From Oceanispirochaeta sp. M1 (GTDB lineage Bacteria; Spirochaetota; Spirochaetia; DSM-2461), in assembly GCF_003346715.1 (NCBI RefSeq), contig NZ_QQPQ01000007.1, forward strand, positions 124,001 to 188,000: a DNA stretch of 64,000 nucleotides. Direction: 5' to 3'. This document shows, piece after piece, positions 52,468 to 60,930 of the stretch. The position numbers and the translations under genes are program-made. The notes beneath the pieces were generated by a model. The model was given only the letters and a program-made list of their open reading frames with translations. It was not told the DNA's origin and did no database searches. Every line of letters starts with the position of its first letter. Position 1 is the stretch's first letter.

Positions 52468-53847
52468 GTGCAGTCGCAAAGAACTGTAATTTCACAGGAA
52501 CAGCGCCTGAAGATGAGCCCTCAGATGTATCAGTCAATACAGCTGATGGCTCTTCCCATTCAGGATCTGAGGTTGAAAATTGCAGAGGAGATAGATAAAA
52601 ACCCCGCACTGGAACAACTCGAGATGGAAAGGACCGCCTCTTTAGATGAGGTCCCTGAAAAAAAGAGTGAAGATTTTGATCCATTTGAGAACAGTTCTGA
52701 TCCCGGCTATACCACACAGAGTGGAGGAAGCAGCGGCGGTGAAGATACCAAAAGGAAATTCCTGGAAGGTACTATCTCAAGAGGAGAGTCTCTTCAGGAT
52801 CATCTGCTGTGGCAGCTGCATATGACTTACCTCACCGAGAGAGAGCTGGAGATCGGAGAGCTGATCATCAGTAATCTGGATGGTAACGGTTTTCATATTG
52901 GTCCTCCCTCAGTCCTTGTCAGAGAGGATGAGAGTGAAATCCTTGAGAAGATGATTGTACAGATTCAGGGCTTTGATCCCCTGGGGATTTGTGTTGCTGA
53001 TCATAGAGACTCTCTGCTGCTCCAGGCACAGTTCAGAGAAGATATGCCCGAAGAACTTGAGACAGTTCTGACCGATTTAATGGAATTGCTGGAGAAAGAG
53101 AAATATAATGAAATTATAAGGCAGCTGAAAATCAGCCGGGAACGTTGGGAAGAGATAATGTATTTTCTTAAATCCCTGGATCCTTATCCCGGCAGTTTCT
53201 ATTCAGAGAGTTCTTATAACTATGTGATACCGGATTTGATTGTTCGAAGGAAAGAAGGTGAGTTTGTGATCGTCCTCAATGATGAGGAAATCCCAGTGCT
53301 CAGGATTAATTCTTTCTTTGAGGATATTCAGGAGGGGGAAGCCGCAGCCAAAGACAAAAAAGTGAAACAATTTGTGAATGGACGTGTTAGGGATGCCCGC
53401 TGGTTTATTGGAAGTATCAATCAGAGAAATATGACCCTTCTTAAAACAGCAACTGCGATTTTAGAATTTCAGAGAGAGTTCTTCAGAAGAGGACCGAAAT
53501 ATCTGAAACCCCTGACATTGAAAGATGTAGCTGGGGAAATCGGGGTTCATGAGGCAACCGTATCCAGAATCACAACCAATAAGTATGTGCAGACCGAATG
53601 GGGCATATACGAATTGAAGCACTTTTTTTCTAACTCTATTTCCGGTGCCGGATCGGGAGGCTCAAAGTTTTCCAAAGAGGGAGTCAAAGAGGTTATAAGA
53701 GAAATTATCGCTGAATCATCGAGTGAAAAGAAACTGTCTGACCAGAAGATTTCGGATCTTCTGAGTAAAAAAGGAATTAATATCGCCCGGAGAACTGTTG
53801 CAAAGTACAGAAATGAACTTGCATTGGGCTCTTCTTTTAAGCGGTAA
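52468..53847 (+). CDS. rpoN: RNA polymerase sigma-54 factor
   Basis: Sigma-54, 459 residues, starting at GTG with GGAGG 5 nt upstream. Region I is present (QRLKMSPQMYQSIQLMALPI, about residues 11-30), followed by an acidic/Gly-Ser linker (about 50-95), the core-binding region, the HTH (VAGEIGVHEATVSRIT) and the RpoN box ARRTVAKYRNE (about residues 440-450). It is followed by hpf, the standard rpoN neighbourhood. It would work with the NtrX-type activator encoded at 57941. Confidence 0.95.
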   Translation: MQSQRTVISQEQRLKMSPQMYQSIQLMALPIQDLRLKIAEEIDKNPALEQLEMERTASLDEVPEKKSEDFDPFENSSDPGYTTQSGGSSGGEDTKRKFLEGTISRGESLQDHLLWQLHMTYLTERELEIGELIISNLDGNGFHIGPPSVLVREDESEILEKMIVQIQGFDPLGICVADHRDSLLLQAQFREDMPEELETVLTDLMELLEKEKYNEIIRQLKISRERWEEIMYFLKSLDPYPGSFYSESSYNYVIPDLIVRRKEGEFVIVLNDEEIPVLRINSFFEDIQEGEAAAKDKKVKQFVNGRVRDARWFIGSINQRNMTLLKTATAILEFQREFFRRGPKYLKPLTLKDVAGEIGVHEATVSRITTNKYVQTEWGIYELKHFFSNSISGAGSGGSKFSKEGVKEVIREIIAESSSEKKLSDQKISDLLSKKGINIARRTVAKYRNELALGSSFKR

Positions 53848-53916
53848 TAGTTTAATTTTTTGGTGACTTTGTCCGGATAACAATTGAAGGGCAATGCCGC
53901 TTGATAGGAGGCTTCT

Positions 53917-54210
53917 ATGACAATAGAGCTTAAAGGTGTTCATTATGATGTATCTGACAAAACCCGTGAGTACGTGGACAAAAAGCTGCTAAGGCTTAAA
54001 CATGTGGAGGAATTGATTGTTGATTTCCATATGACCTTATCCAGGGAACCTAAGGGGATGTACATTGCTTCATCAGATGCTCATTTTCGCTGGGGACAGA
54101 AAAGCCATGTCAAAGTGGAGGACCGTGATTTGTATAAAGCGATAGATATAATGTTTGATAAGATGGAAAATAAAACAACGAAAGAAAAAGAAAAAATTCA
54201 GGCACATTGA
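53917..54210 (+). CDS. hpf: Ribosome hibernation promoting factor (short HPF/RaiA)
   Basis: A 97-residue ribosome-binding protein beginning MTIELKGVHYDVSDKTREYV, with DKKLLRLKHVEEL and DLYKAIDIMFDKMENK, the standard HPF/RaiA pattern. It is the short form without the C-terminal dimerisation domain. ATAGGAGG lies upstream of the ATG. Downstream of rpoN by 69 nt, as in many bacteria. Confidence 0.93.
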   Translation: MTIELKGVHYDVSDKTREYVDKKLLRLKHVEELIVDFHMTLSREPKGMYIASSDAHFRWGQKSHVKVEDRDLYKAIDIMFDKMENKTTKEKEKIQAH

Positions 54211-54234
54211 TCTGAATCATTAATTTTGATAAAT

Positions 54235-54271
54235 ACGGGGTGCTCTTCAATAAAAGAGACCCCGTTTTTTT
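54235..54271 (+). terminator. Rho-independent terminator after hpf
   Basis: ACGGGGT (54235-54241) pairs with ACCCCGT (54259-54265), with an inner CTCTT/AAGAG stem, followed by seven T residues. It ends the lptCAB-rpoN-hpf transcript. Confidence 0.88.
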
Positions 54272-54377
54272 ATGTCATTCATAACTGTAGTCCTCAGCAG
54301 AGTAAAAAAGAGTAGAATTTTAGCTGGAAAACAGCTAAAATCAAGTTCCTGAGTGAATCATGGAAAGATGAGGAATT

Positions 54378-55352
54378 ATGGATAAGTTTACAGTTCTGGA
54401 TCTTTTGGATTTGGACCTGCATGATTACAATGCCCTGAAACTGAGCTGCATTGCCGGCCGGAAAGGTCTTGTGAAAACCATTGATCATATGGATCTCAAC
54501 CGTCCCGGATTAGCTTTGACCGGTTTTTTCAAGACATTTGCTCCCCAGAGAGTTCAGGTCTTCAGTCTTGCAGAACATGAGTATCTGAAAGAGATGGAAC
54601 AATCAGGTGATACCTCAGCGGTAGAGAAGCTTTTCAGCTACCCGATTCCCTTCTGTGTCTTCTGCAGAAATTTGACACCGGGTGACTGGTTTCTGGAAAT
54701 AGCGGAGAAGGCCGGTGTACCGGTTTTGAAGACTGCCCTTCCTTCCAGTGAGTTTTCTGTCAAAATTATCAGGTCCCTCGGAGATATTCTGGCACCTCAG
54801 GAAAAACAGCATGCTGTCATGGTTGAAGTATTTGGTATGGGTGTACTTATTAAAGGTGAAAGCGGAGTCGGGAAAAGTGAGACTGCACTGGAGCTTCTTG
54901 AGAGGGGACACCGACTGGTTTCGGATGATTCGGTACTGCTGAAATGTTTTAGCGGAAAGATTATTATGGGATTCAGTGATGACAGAATTCTGGGGCATCA
55001 TATGGAGATCCGGGGACTGGGGATTATTAATGTTTCCCAGATATTCGGAGTACGTGGAATTAGAGATAAAAAACAGGTTCAGATGGTAATAAATCTTGAA
55101 GAATGGGATTCTTCAAAAAATTATGATCGTCTTGGAACAACTGAGCAAAAATCTGATATACTTGGGGTAAAGATTCCCACATTTGATATACCAGTCAAAC
55201 CGGGTAGGAATATTCCGGTGATTATTGAGACAGCGGCACTCAATGAGAGATTGAAACATAAGGGACATTATGCTGCTAAAGAATTTAACAAGAACCTGAT
55301 ACAGATGCTGGAAAGTGACAACGCCAGGAAGATGTATCAGGATAATTATTGA
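54378..55352 (+). CDS. hprK: HPr kinase/phosphorylase
   Basis: Bifunctional kinase/phosphorylase acting on Ser of HPr, 324 residues. The N-terminal regulatory domain (about 1-130) is followed by Walker A KGESGVGKSETALELLERGH (about residues 159-178), SDDSVLLK and the HprK signature MEIRGLGIINVSQIFGVRGI (about residues 210-229). The K3-type loop ends near 270. It lies directly before ptsH. As in other spirochaetes, no enzyme I or II genes are nearby, so the pair may serve regulation rather than sugar transport. Confidence 0.95.
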   Translation: MDKFTVLDLLDLDLHDYNALKLSCIAGRKGLVKTIDHMDLNRPGLALTGFFKTFAPQRVQVFSLAEHEYLKEMEQSGDTSAVEKLFSYPIPFCVFCRNLTPGDWFLEIAEKAGVPVLKTALPSSEFSVKIIRSLGDILAPQEKQHAVMVEVFGMGVLIKGESGVGKSETALELLERGHRLVSDDSVLLKCFSGKIIMGFSDDRILGHHMEIRGLGIINVSQIFGVRGIRDKKQVQMVINLEEWDSSKNYDRLGTTEQKSDILGVKIPTFDIPVKPGRNIPVIIETAALNERLKHKGHYAAKEFNKNLIQMLESDNARKMYQDNY

Positions 55353-55368
55353 ATAACAGGAATAAATA

Positions 55369-55635
55369 ATGGTTCAAAAAAATACAAAAGTTAAAAATAG
55401 AGCAGGACTGCATGCCAGACCGGCTGCCATGATTGTTCAGACAGCATCTAAGTTTGAAGCTACTATTTTCATAGAAAAGGGTACTGAGAAAATTAATGCC
55501 AAATCCATTATGGGTATTCTCACAATGGGTGCCGGTTATGATGCCGAAGTGGTAATCAGTGCCGAAGGAGCCGATGAACAGGGAGCACTGGATGCACTAT
55601 TTACCCTTTTTGAAAACAGGTTCGAAGAGGAGTAG
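55369..55635 (+). CDS. ptsH: HPr phosphocarrier protein
   Basis: An 88-residue HPr. It carries AGLHARPAAM with the EI-dependent phosphorylation site His16, and NAKSIMGILTMGAG with Ser47, the HprK target. Both sites are intact. It starts 16 nt after hprK, and its end overlaps the start of the following DUF4390 gene in another frame. Confidence 0.95.
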   Translation: MVQKNTKVKNRAGLHARPAAMIVQTASKFEATIFIEKGTEKINAKSIMGILTMGAGYDAEVVISAEGADEQGALDALFTLFENRFEEE

Positions 55636-56188
55636 TTCCGCCTGCCGGATAATTCTCTGTTGTCTTATTTCCTTCTCTGCAGTAATTCCTCTGTCCGGAA
55701 ATGAACTGGGTAACTGTGTCTACAGCACATCTGAGGAAGGAACTCTTGTTCTTACCTTTACTCCGGAGTCCATTCCGGAGAGAAAGATACAGTATAACAT
55801 TGAGCAGGGACATAAATCCGAACTATCTATCACCTACCGAATTCAGAAGAATACAGAAAATTCTCTTCTGATGGGAGGGGAGCATCAGGAAATTAATATA
55901 AGAAGAACAGGTTTCCGAGATCAGATTACGGGAGACTATGTTCTGATGCTGAACGAAAGAGAAATTGCAGTATATAGAGACTGGTCATTGTTCATAAAAA
56001 ATTTTCTATCCCCCATTGTATATCCCAGCAGAATAATTCTGAATGTGAATCAGAATATACTTGTTAAAGTACGTTCCAGGGTTATCTATAAAAAACTTGT
56101 TCCCCCTTTCAGTATTATGTACCTGATTCCCGGTAAGTTTATGCACAGCCATCCCTGGCAGAATGCAAAGACTGAGGAGGATCTGTGA
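55610..56188 (+). CDS. DUF4390-type exported protein before ntrY
   Basis: A protein of about 192 residues resembling DUF4390, which is often found just upstream of NtrY-type kinases. The TTG at 55610 gives MKTGSKRSSSACR followed by a hydrophobic signal region (IILCCLISFSAVIPLSG) and a beta-rich domain with YKKLVPPFSIMYLIPGKF near the end. No ribosome-binding site serves this TTG, and no ATG or GTG is available between ptsH and the signal region, so initiation may depend on ptsH translation. The last codons overlap the ntrY GTG. Role unknown, likely periplasmic. Confidence 0.65.
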   Translation: MKTGSKRSSSACRIILCCLISFSAVIPLSGNELGNCVYSTSEEGTLVLTFTPESIPERKIQYNIEQGHKSELSITYRIQKNTENSLLMGGEHQEINIRRTGFRDQITGDYVLMLNEREIAVYRDWSLFIKNFLSPIVYPSRIILNVNQNILVKVRSRVIYKKLVPPFSIMYLIPGKFMHSHPWQNAKTEEDL

Positions 56189-57963
56189 ATTTCCAGCGTC
56201 TCCGGGACTTTCTTCAGAACAGCATCATCACTGTTATTCTCTTATATCTCCTTATAATAGTTCTGATCCTTATTTTTGCTTCAAGCATTCTGGGAGGAAT
56301 GGATCAGAATACAATTGGTGAGAATCCTTCTCAGCTTATACTGCTTATTGCAATTCCTCTATTGATTCTTGTAGCTCTTGGATACAGTTTTATCTATGTG
56401 TGGAAAAAGGTTAAAACAAAACACTCCCGTTACCGTTTTCGTCTGCGTCTTGTTCTGTTTATTTTCCTTATCATAGTCCTGATTTCTCTTCCTCAGACAA
56501 TTTTATCCGTCAGTTTTGTGGATATGGTCTTCAGCAGATGGTTCGGTCCCGATGTGGGGGATGCTCTGAACAGTGGTCTTGAAATTGCCCTGGAGTATTA
56601 TTTTGATCTTAACCGGGAGCTTGAGGATATAGGAAACAGTCCCTATCTTGCCCTCTCGGTTTCCAAAGTCATTCATTCTCCGGATCAGGTCTGGAAGGAA
56701 GTGAAGGTTCAGTATCCCCGTATTGAGGGGATGCAGATTGTATCTCCTGATGAATTGTATGTTTTCGGAGATCCCCGGCTAACCTATTCACGGAATGAAA
56801 TTGCTCAGCTGCAGAGTGGGTTAATACCAAAAAGAACGGTTCCAGAGTTCAGTATTCTGGGTTTTATCAAGGAGTATCAGATAGGAGGTGAGCCCTATCA
56901 AATTGTACTTTACAGAACAATTCCCCGAAAATTTGATGAGCACGCCAGAAACCTTACTCAGGTTATTGAGAAGTTTAAGCAGTTTAATGAATATGAGGGG
57001 ATCTTCAGAATCGGTCTGATACTTTTTTATGCAATTTTCCTCGTTCCAGTTCTCTTTTTGGGACTCGTTGTAGCTCTTTATGTCAGTCAGAGATTGATTC
57101 AGCCATTTTTAGGGCTGGAGGAGGCTACCAGAAGGGTTGCCCAGGGGGACTACTCCTATCGTCTCCTCAGTCGGGAGAAGGATGATTTTTCTTTTCTGAC
57201 CGACTCATTTAATTCCATGGTCCAGGAACTGGAAGTCTCCAGAAAAGAAACTCTTCAGACTGAAAAAGTTTCGGCCTGGCAGGATATTGCACAGCGTCTG
57301 GCCCATGAAATCCGCAATCCCCTGACACCCATCCGCCTTTATGCTCAAAGGGTGCTTGCTCGTCTCGGAGATGATGAGATGCCCGAAGAGGTTATCCGGA
57401 AAGGGATGGATCGTATCCTTGTGGAAGTGGATAATCTGAATAATCTGCTTACAGAGTTTCGGGAATTCGCCCGGCAGAAACCGCCGGCCCTGGAAGAAGT
57501 CAATCTGAAAAAATTTATCTACACCATCATTGAGGTGCTGGAAGAGTCTTCTCCCAGAGTCTCTTTTATTACAGATGATTTTCCTACGGATCTTTTGATC
57601 CAGGTTGATCAGGGTCAGTTGAGGCAGGTGTTCAATAACCTCATATCCAATTCTATACAGGCCATGGATGGGGACGGAGTTATTATCCTGAGGGCTGATC
57701 TTGTGAAAAAGGGCTATTCTGTCTACTGTAGGGTACAGGTTAGCGATTCCGGTCCGGGAATCCCCGAGGAGATGCTGGGTCAGGTATTTAAACCCTACTA
57801 CACAACACGGGAAGAGGGAACTGGTCTGGGTCTGTCTATTGTAGAACGTATCATTCATGACCACAGGGGACGTATCTGGGTTGAATCCGCCCAGGGAGAG
57901 GGAACTACTTTTTATCTGGATTTACCTTATGAGGAGCTGTATGGAAAAGATTCTGATTATTGA
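56185..57963 (+). CDS. ntrY: NtrY-like membrane sensor histidine kinase
   Basis: Sensor kinase, 592 residues, starting at a GTG overlapping the previous stop. Membrane helices are near residues 12-35, 48-72, 87-117 and 275-305; residues about 118-270 form an extracellular sensor. Next come HAMP (about 305-355), HisKA with QRLAHEIRNPLTPIRL (His about 378), and HATPase_c with QVFNNLISNSIQAMDGDG, DSGPGIPEEMLGQVFKPYYT and GTGLGLSIVERI. It partners the NtrX-type regulator that overlaps its end, probably controlling sigma-54 promoters. Confidence 0.93.
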   Translation: MNFQRLRDFLQNSIITVILLYLLIIVLILIFASSILGGMDQNTIGENPSQLILLIAIPLLILVALGYSFIYVWKKVKTKHSRYRFRLRLVLFIFLIIVLISLPQTILSVSFVDMVFSRWFGPDVGDALNSGLEIALEYYFDLNRELEDIGNSPYLALSVSKVIHSPDQVWKEVKVQYPRIEGMQIVSPDELYVFGDPRLTYSRNEIAQLQSGLIPKRTVPEFSILGFIKEYQIGGEPYQIVLYRTIPRKFDEHARNLTQVIEKFKQFNEYEGIFRIGLILFYAIFLVPVLFLGLVVALYVSQRLIQPFLGLEEATRRVAQGDYSYRLLSREKDDFSFLTDSFNSMVQELEVSRKETLQTEKVSAWQDIAQRLAHEIRNPLTPIRLYAQRVLARLGDDEMPEEVIRKGMDRILVEVDNLNNLLTEFREFARQKPPALEEVNLKKFIYTIIEVLEESSPRVSFITDDFPTDLLIQVDQGQLRQVFNNLISNSIQAMDGDGVIILRADLVKKGYSVYCRVQVSDSGPGIPEEMLGQVFKPYYTTREEGTGLGLSIVERIIHDHRGRIWVESAQGEGTTFYLDLPYEELYGKDSDY

Positions 57964-59302
57964 TGACGAGGCTTCGGTCAGGGAGGTTCTGAAAGATATC
58001 CTGAGTGATGAAGGGTATGAAGTTCTTGAAGCTCCCGACGGTATTGAAGGTCTCCGTATCATGAAAACAGAGCCTGTTGATCTTGTATTCCTCGATATCT
58101 GGCTTCCTAAGATGGGCGGTATTGATGTCCTGAAGATAATTAAAGAGGAGTATCCCGTTATATCTGTTCTGATTATTTCCGGACATGCCAATGTGGATCT
58201 GGCAGTTAAAGCCATAAAGATCGGAGCCTTTGATTTTCTGGAAAAACCCCTTGATCTCACCAGAGTTCTGACTCTGAGTCGGAATGCACTGGAACTTGAA
58301 AAACTGAAGAAAGAGAACCGCTCCCTTAAAACTGCCAGGGTTCCTGATGATCAGATGGTGGGCAGCAGTCTGGGGATGCTGCAGATCCGTGAGATTATTT
58401 CCCAGACTGCAGATTCGGAAGCCCGGGTTCTTATTCTTGGAGATAATGGTACCGGAAAAGAACTGGTAGCGAGAGCTCTGCACAACAGCAGTTCCAGAAG
58501 GATGGAACCTTTTGTAGAGGTGAACTGTGCGGCCATTCCGGAAAATCTGATTGAGAGTGAACTTTTTGGTCATGAGAAAGGTTCTTTTACCGGTGCGGCA
58601 AGACAGAAAAAAGGTAAATTTGAGCTGGCAGATGGAGGAACCCTGTTTCTTGATGAAGTCGCTGATATGTCTCTGGCGGCCCAGGCAAAGGTTCTCAGAG
58701 CAATTCAGGAGCTGAAATTTGACAGGATCGGGGGGACAGATCAGATCTCTGTTGATGTCAGAATCATCTCGGCAACCAATAAGGATATAATGCGGGAGAT
58801 TGAAGAGGGCCGCTTCCGGGAAGACCTCTACTTCCGTCTTAATGTTGTGCCCATTCATGTACCTTCTCTGAAAAACAGAGTTGAAGACCTGCCTCTTCTG
58901 GTGGATCACTTCATGAAGCTCTTTACTCCCTCCGGAAGTCCGGAGCGTAGAATCTCTGTGGAAGGCCTGGCTGAAATGAGCCGTTTTCCATGGACCGGTA
59001 ATATCCGGGAATTGAAAAATTTTATAGAAAGAATTAATATCATGTCCGAAGAGATTGAGATTACAGCAGAGACTGTTGTGGAGTTTCTGGGAGAGCAGAA
59101 GCTGACTAAAAAGTCTCCCTTGCTTGAAAAATTCGGGATCATGAAGCTTAATGAAGCACGTGATGAATTTGAGCAGATACTTTTACAAGACAGACTGGAA
59201 ACAAACGGGTATAATATATCACGTACAGCCCAGGATCTGGGAATATATCCCAGTAATCTTCATAGTAAGATTAAAAAGTATGGTCTGGAAATAAAAAAAT
59301 GA
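57941..59302 (+). CDS. ntrX: NtrX-like sigma-54-dependent response regulator
   Basis: Enhancer-binding protein, 453 residues from the ATG at 57941, chosen for GAGGAG 5 nt upstream. The receiver has IIDDEASVREV and Asp52 (LVFLDIWLPKMGG). AAA+ domain: Walker A LGDNGTGKELVARALH, sigma-54-contact loop EKGSFTGAARQKKGKFELAD (GSFTGA in place of GAFTGA), and Walker B GGTLFLDEVADM. A Fis-type HTH closes the protein (NISRTAQDLGIYPSNLHSKI). It overlaps ntrY by 23 nt and lexA by 4 nt. Confidence 0.94.
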   Translation: MEKILIIDDEASVREVLKDILSDEGYEVLEAPDGIEGLRIMKTEPVDLVFLDIWLPKMGGIDVLKIIKEEYPVISVLIISGHANVDLAVKAIKIGAFDFLEKPLDLTRVLTLSRNALELEKLKKENRSLKTARVPDDQMVGSSLGMLQIREIISQTADSEARVLILGDNGTGKELVARALHNSSSRRMEPFVEVNCAAIPENLIESELFGHEKGSFTGAARQKKGKFELADGGTLFLDEVADMSLAAQAKVLRAIQELKFDRIGGTDQISVDVRIISATNKDIMREIEEGRFREDLYFRLNVVPIHVPSLKNRVEDLPLLVDHFMKLFTPSGSPERRISVEGLAEMSRFPWTGNIRELKNFIERINIMSEEIEITAETVVEFLGEQKLTKKSPLLEKFGIMKLNEARDEFEQILLQDRLETNGYNISRTAQDLGIYPSNLHSKIKKYGLEIKK

Positions 59303-59901
59303 AAGCATTAACAAAAAGACAAGGTGAGATTCTGGAGTTTATCCGGAATTATATCCACGACAATCAGTATCCGCCCTCAATTCGTGAAATCGGACGTAAT
59401 TTCAGTATCTCTGTTAAGGGAGCATATGATCATGTCAAAGCTCTTGAGAAAAAAGAAGTTATTGCTATCAGTCATAATAAATCAAGAGCCATAACTCTGG
59501 CACCCGAAGAAGAGGGGCGTGAAGAGACCAGACGTATTCCGATTCTTGGAAATGTTGCCGCCGGACTTCCTCTTTTTGCTGAAGAGAATCATGACGGGTC
59601 GGTCACTCTGCCTTCAGATCTACTGAAAAAGGGTAATCTTTTTGCCCTCCATGTTCAGGGCGAGAGTATGATCGGGGCCGGCATCTTTGATGGTGACCTT
59701 GCTGTATTTGTTCAGCAGCCTCAGGCCAATAACGGTGAAATTGTTGTAGCCATGGTAGATGATGCTGTTACTCTTAAACGTTTTTACAAAGAAAAAAACA
59801 GAGTGCGTCTTCAGGCGGAGAATCCTGCCTTCCCGGCGATATTTACTCAGGATGTCAGAATTCTTGGAAAGCTGATAACCGTCATCAGGCAATATGGCTG
59901 A
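59299..59901 (+). CDS. lexA: LexA SOS repressor
   Basis: Self-cleaving SOS repressor, 200 residues. The N-terminal winged helix has PPSIREIGRNFSISVKGAYD (about 25-44). The cleavage site is Ala88-Gly89 (NVAAGLP), and the protease pair is Ser123 (GESMIGAGI) and Lys160 (DAVTLKRF). All are intact, so it should be RecA-responsive. It is coupled to ntrX (ATGA) and overlaps holA by 8 nt. No recognisable LexA box was found, partly because the spirochaete consensus differs. Confidence 0.95.
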   Translation: MKALTKRQGEILEFIRNYIHDNQYPPSIREIGRNFSISVKGAYDHVKALEKKEVIAISHNKSRAITLAPEEEGREETRRIPILGNVAAGLPLFAEENHDGSVTLPSDLLKKGNLFALHVQGESMIGAGIFDGDLAVFVQQPQANNGEIVVAMVDDAVTLKRFYKEKNRVRLQAENPAFPAIFTQDVRILGKLITVIRQYG

Positions 59902-60865
59902 AAAACAACTTCATATGCTCCTGGGCCCTGAAAAAGGGCAGAAAGACCAGTATCTGGACAATCTGAGAAAGAATCTCAAAAAGAAATATAGTGAAGATCC
60001 CGAATCCCATCGCTTTTATCCTTTTGAAAATGATATGAGTCAGATCCTCTCAATTCTTCGGAACGGTTCCCTTTTTTCTGCACATAAGATGGCAATTATC
60101 CTCAACTGTGAAGAGATAAAAAAAGCAGGGGATATTAAGATGCTGGCCCAGTTCTGCAAGAATATGCCCGATGATGTGACACTTGTTTTTCAAAGTGATT
60201 CTGTCTCTGTGGATAAGAGGATTGTTGCTCTTATCCCCCCCTCGGAAAAGAAAATTTTCTGGGAGATGTTTGATAACCAGAAAAAAGGCTGGATTCAGAA
60301 ATATTTCTCCGACCAGGGGCTGAAAATTGAAGCTAAGGCCATCAATGTTCTTCTTGAAATGGTGGAAAATAATACCACGGATATGAAGGAAGCCTGTCAG
60401 AAGCTGGCCTTCTATTTCAGCATAGGTGATATTATCCGTGAAGAGGATATTGATAATTTTGTCTATCACAGCAAAGAGGAAAATGTCTTCACTCTTTTTG
60501 AAAAAATGCTGTTGAAAGATCTTTCGGGTACACTGGAAGTTTTCTCAAAAATAACTCTCTCAGGAGACACCGATCTTGTCTATCTTCTCTCCGGTCTGAT
60601 GCGTCAGATCCGCAGGGTATTAAAGGTTAAGATGGCAGTTGCCGAAGGTGAATCTATACAAACAGCTTTTCAGATGTATGACGTCCGGGGTAAAAAGAAC
60701 CAGAAAGTAACCGGGGATGGTCTGAGAAAATTCGGGCTCAAGGAACTTGAGCAGATTCAAAGAAAGGGAGAAGTATTGGATCGGCAGATGAGGGAGTTGA
60801 AAAAGGATATGCAGGTCATTTCATTTCAGCTGTTTCTAACCCGTTCTTTAAGAGGGATTCAATAA
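59894..60865 (+). CDS. holA: DNA polymerase III delta subunit
   Basis: Clamp-loader wrench subunit, 323 residues. Visible features are MLLGPEKGQKDQYLDNLRKN at the start, VTLVFQSDSVSVDKRIVALI, FWEMFDNQKKGWIQKYF and the C-terminal helical-domain pattern SGDTDLVYLLSGLMRQIRRVLK. Overall pattern and length match HolA, although sequence conservation in this family is low. Confidence 0.8.
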   Translation: MAEKQLHMLLGPEKGQKDQYLDNLRKNLKKKYSEDPESHRFYPFENDMSQILSILRNGSLFSAHKMAIILNCEEIKKAGDIKMLAQFCKNMPDDVTLVFQSDSVSVDKRIVALIPPSEKKIFWEMFDNQKKGWIQKYFSDQGLKIEAKAINVLLEMVENNTTDMKEACQKLAFYFSIGDIIREEDIDNFVYHSKEENVFTLFEKMLLKDLSGTLEVFSKITLSGDTDLVYLLSGLMRQIRRVLKVKMAVAEGESIQTAFQMYDVRGKKNQKVTGDGLRKFGLKELEQIQRKGEVLDRQMRELKKDMQVISFQLFLTRSLRGIQ

Positions 60866-60930
60866 GCTGAAACATAGAACTATTTCGCACCTTTTTTTGA
60901 ATACTCAGGAATTACTATCAAAAGAATTAT

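Noticed and set aside
59150-59300. LexA box upstream of lexA
   Set aside because: lexA is embedded at the end of ntrX by ATGA overlap, and no palindrome resembling known LexA sites was seen there.
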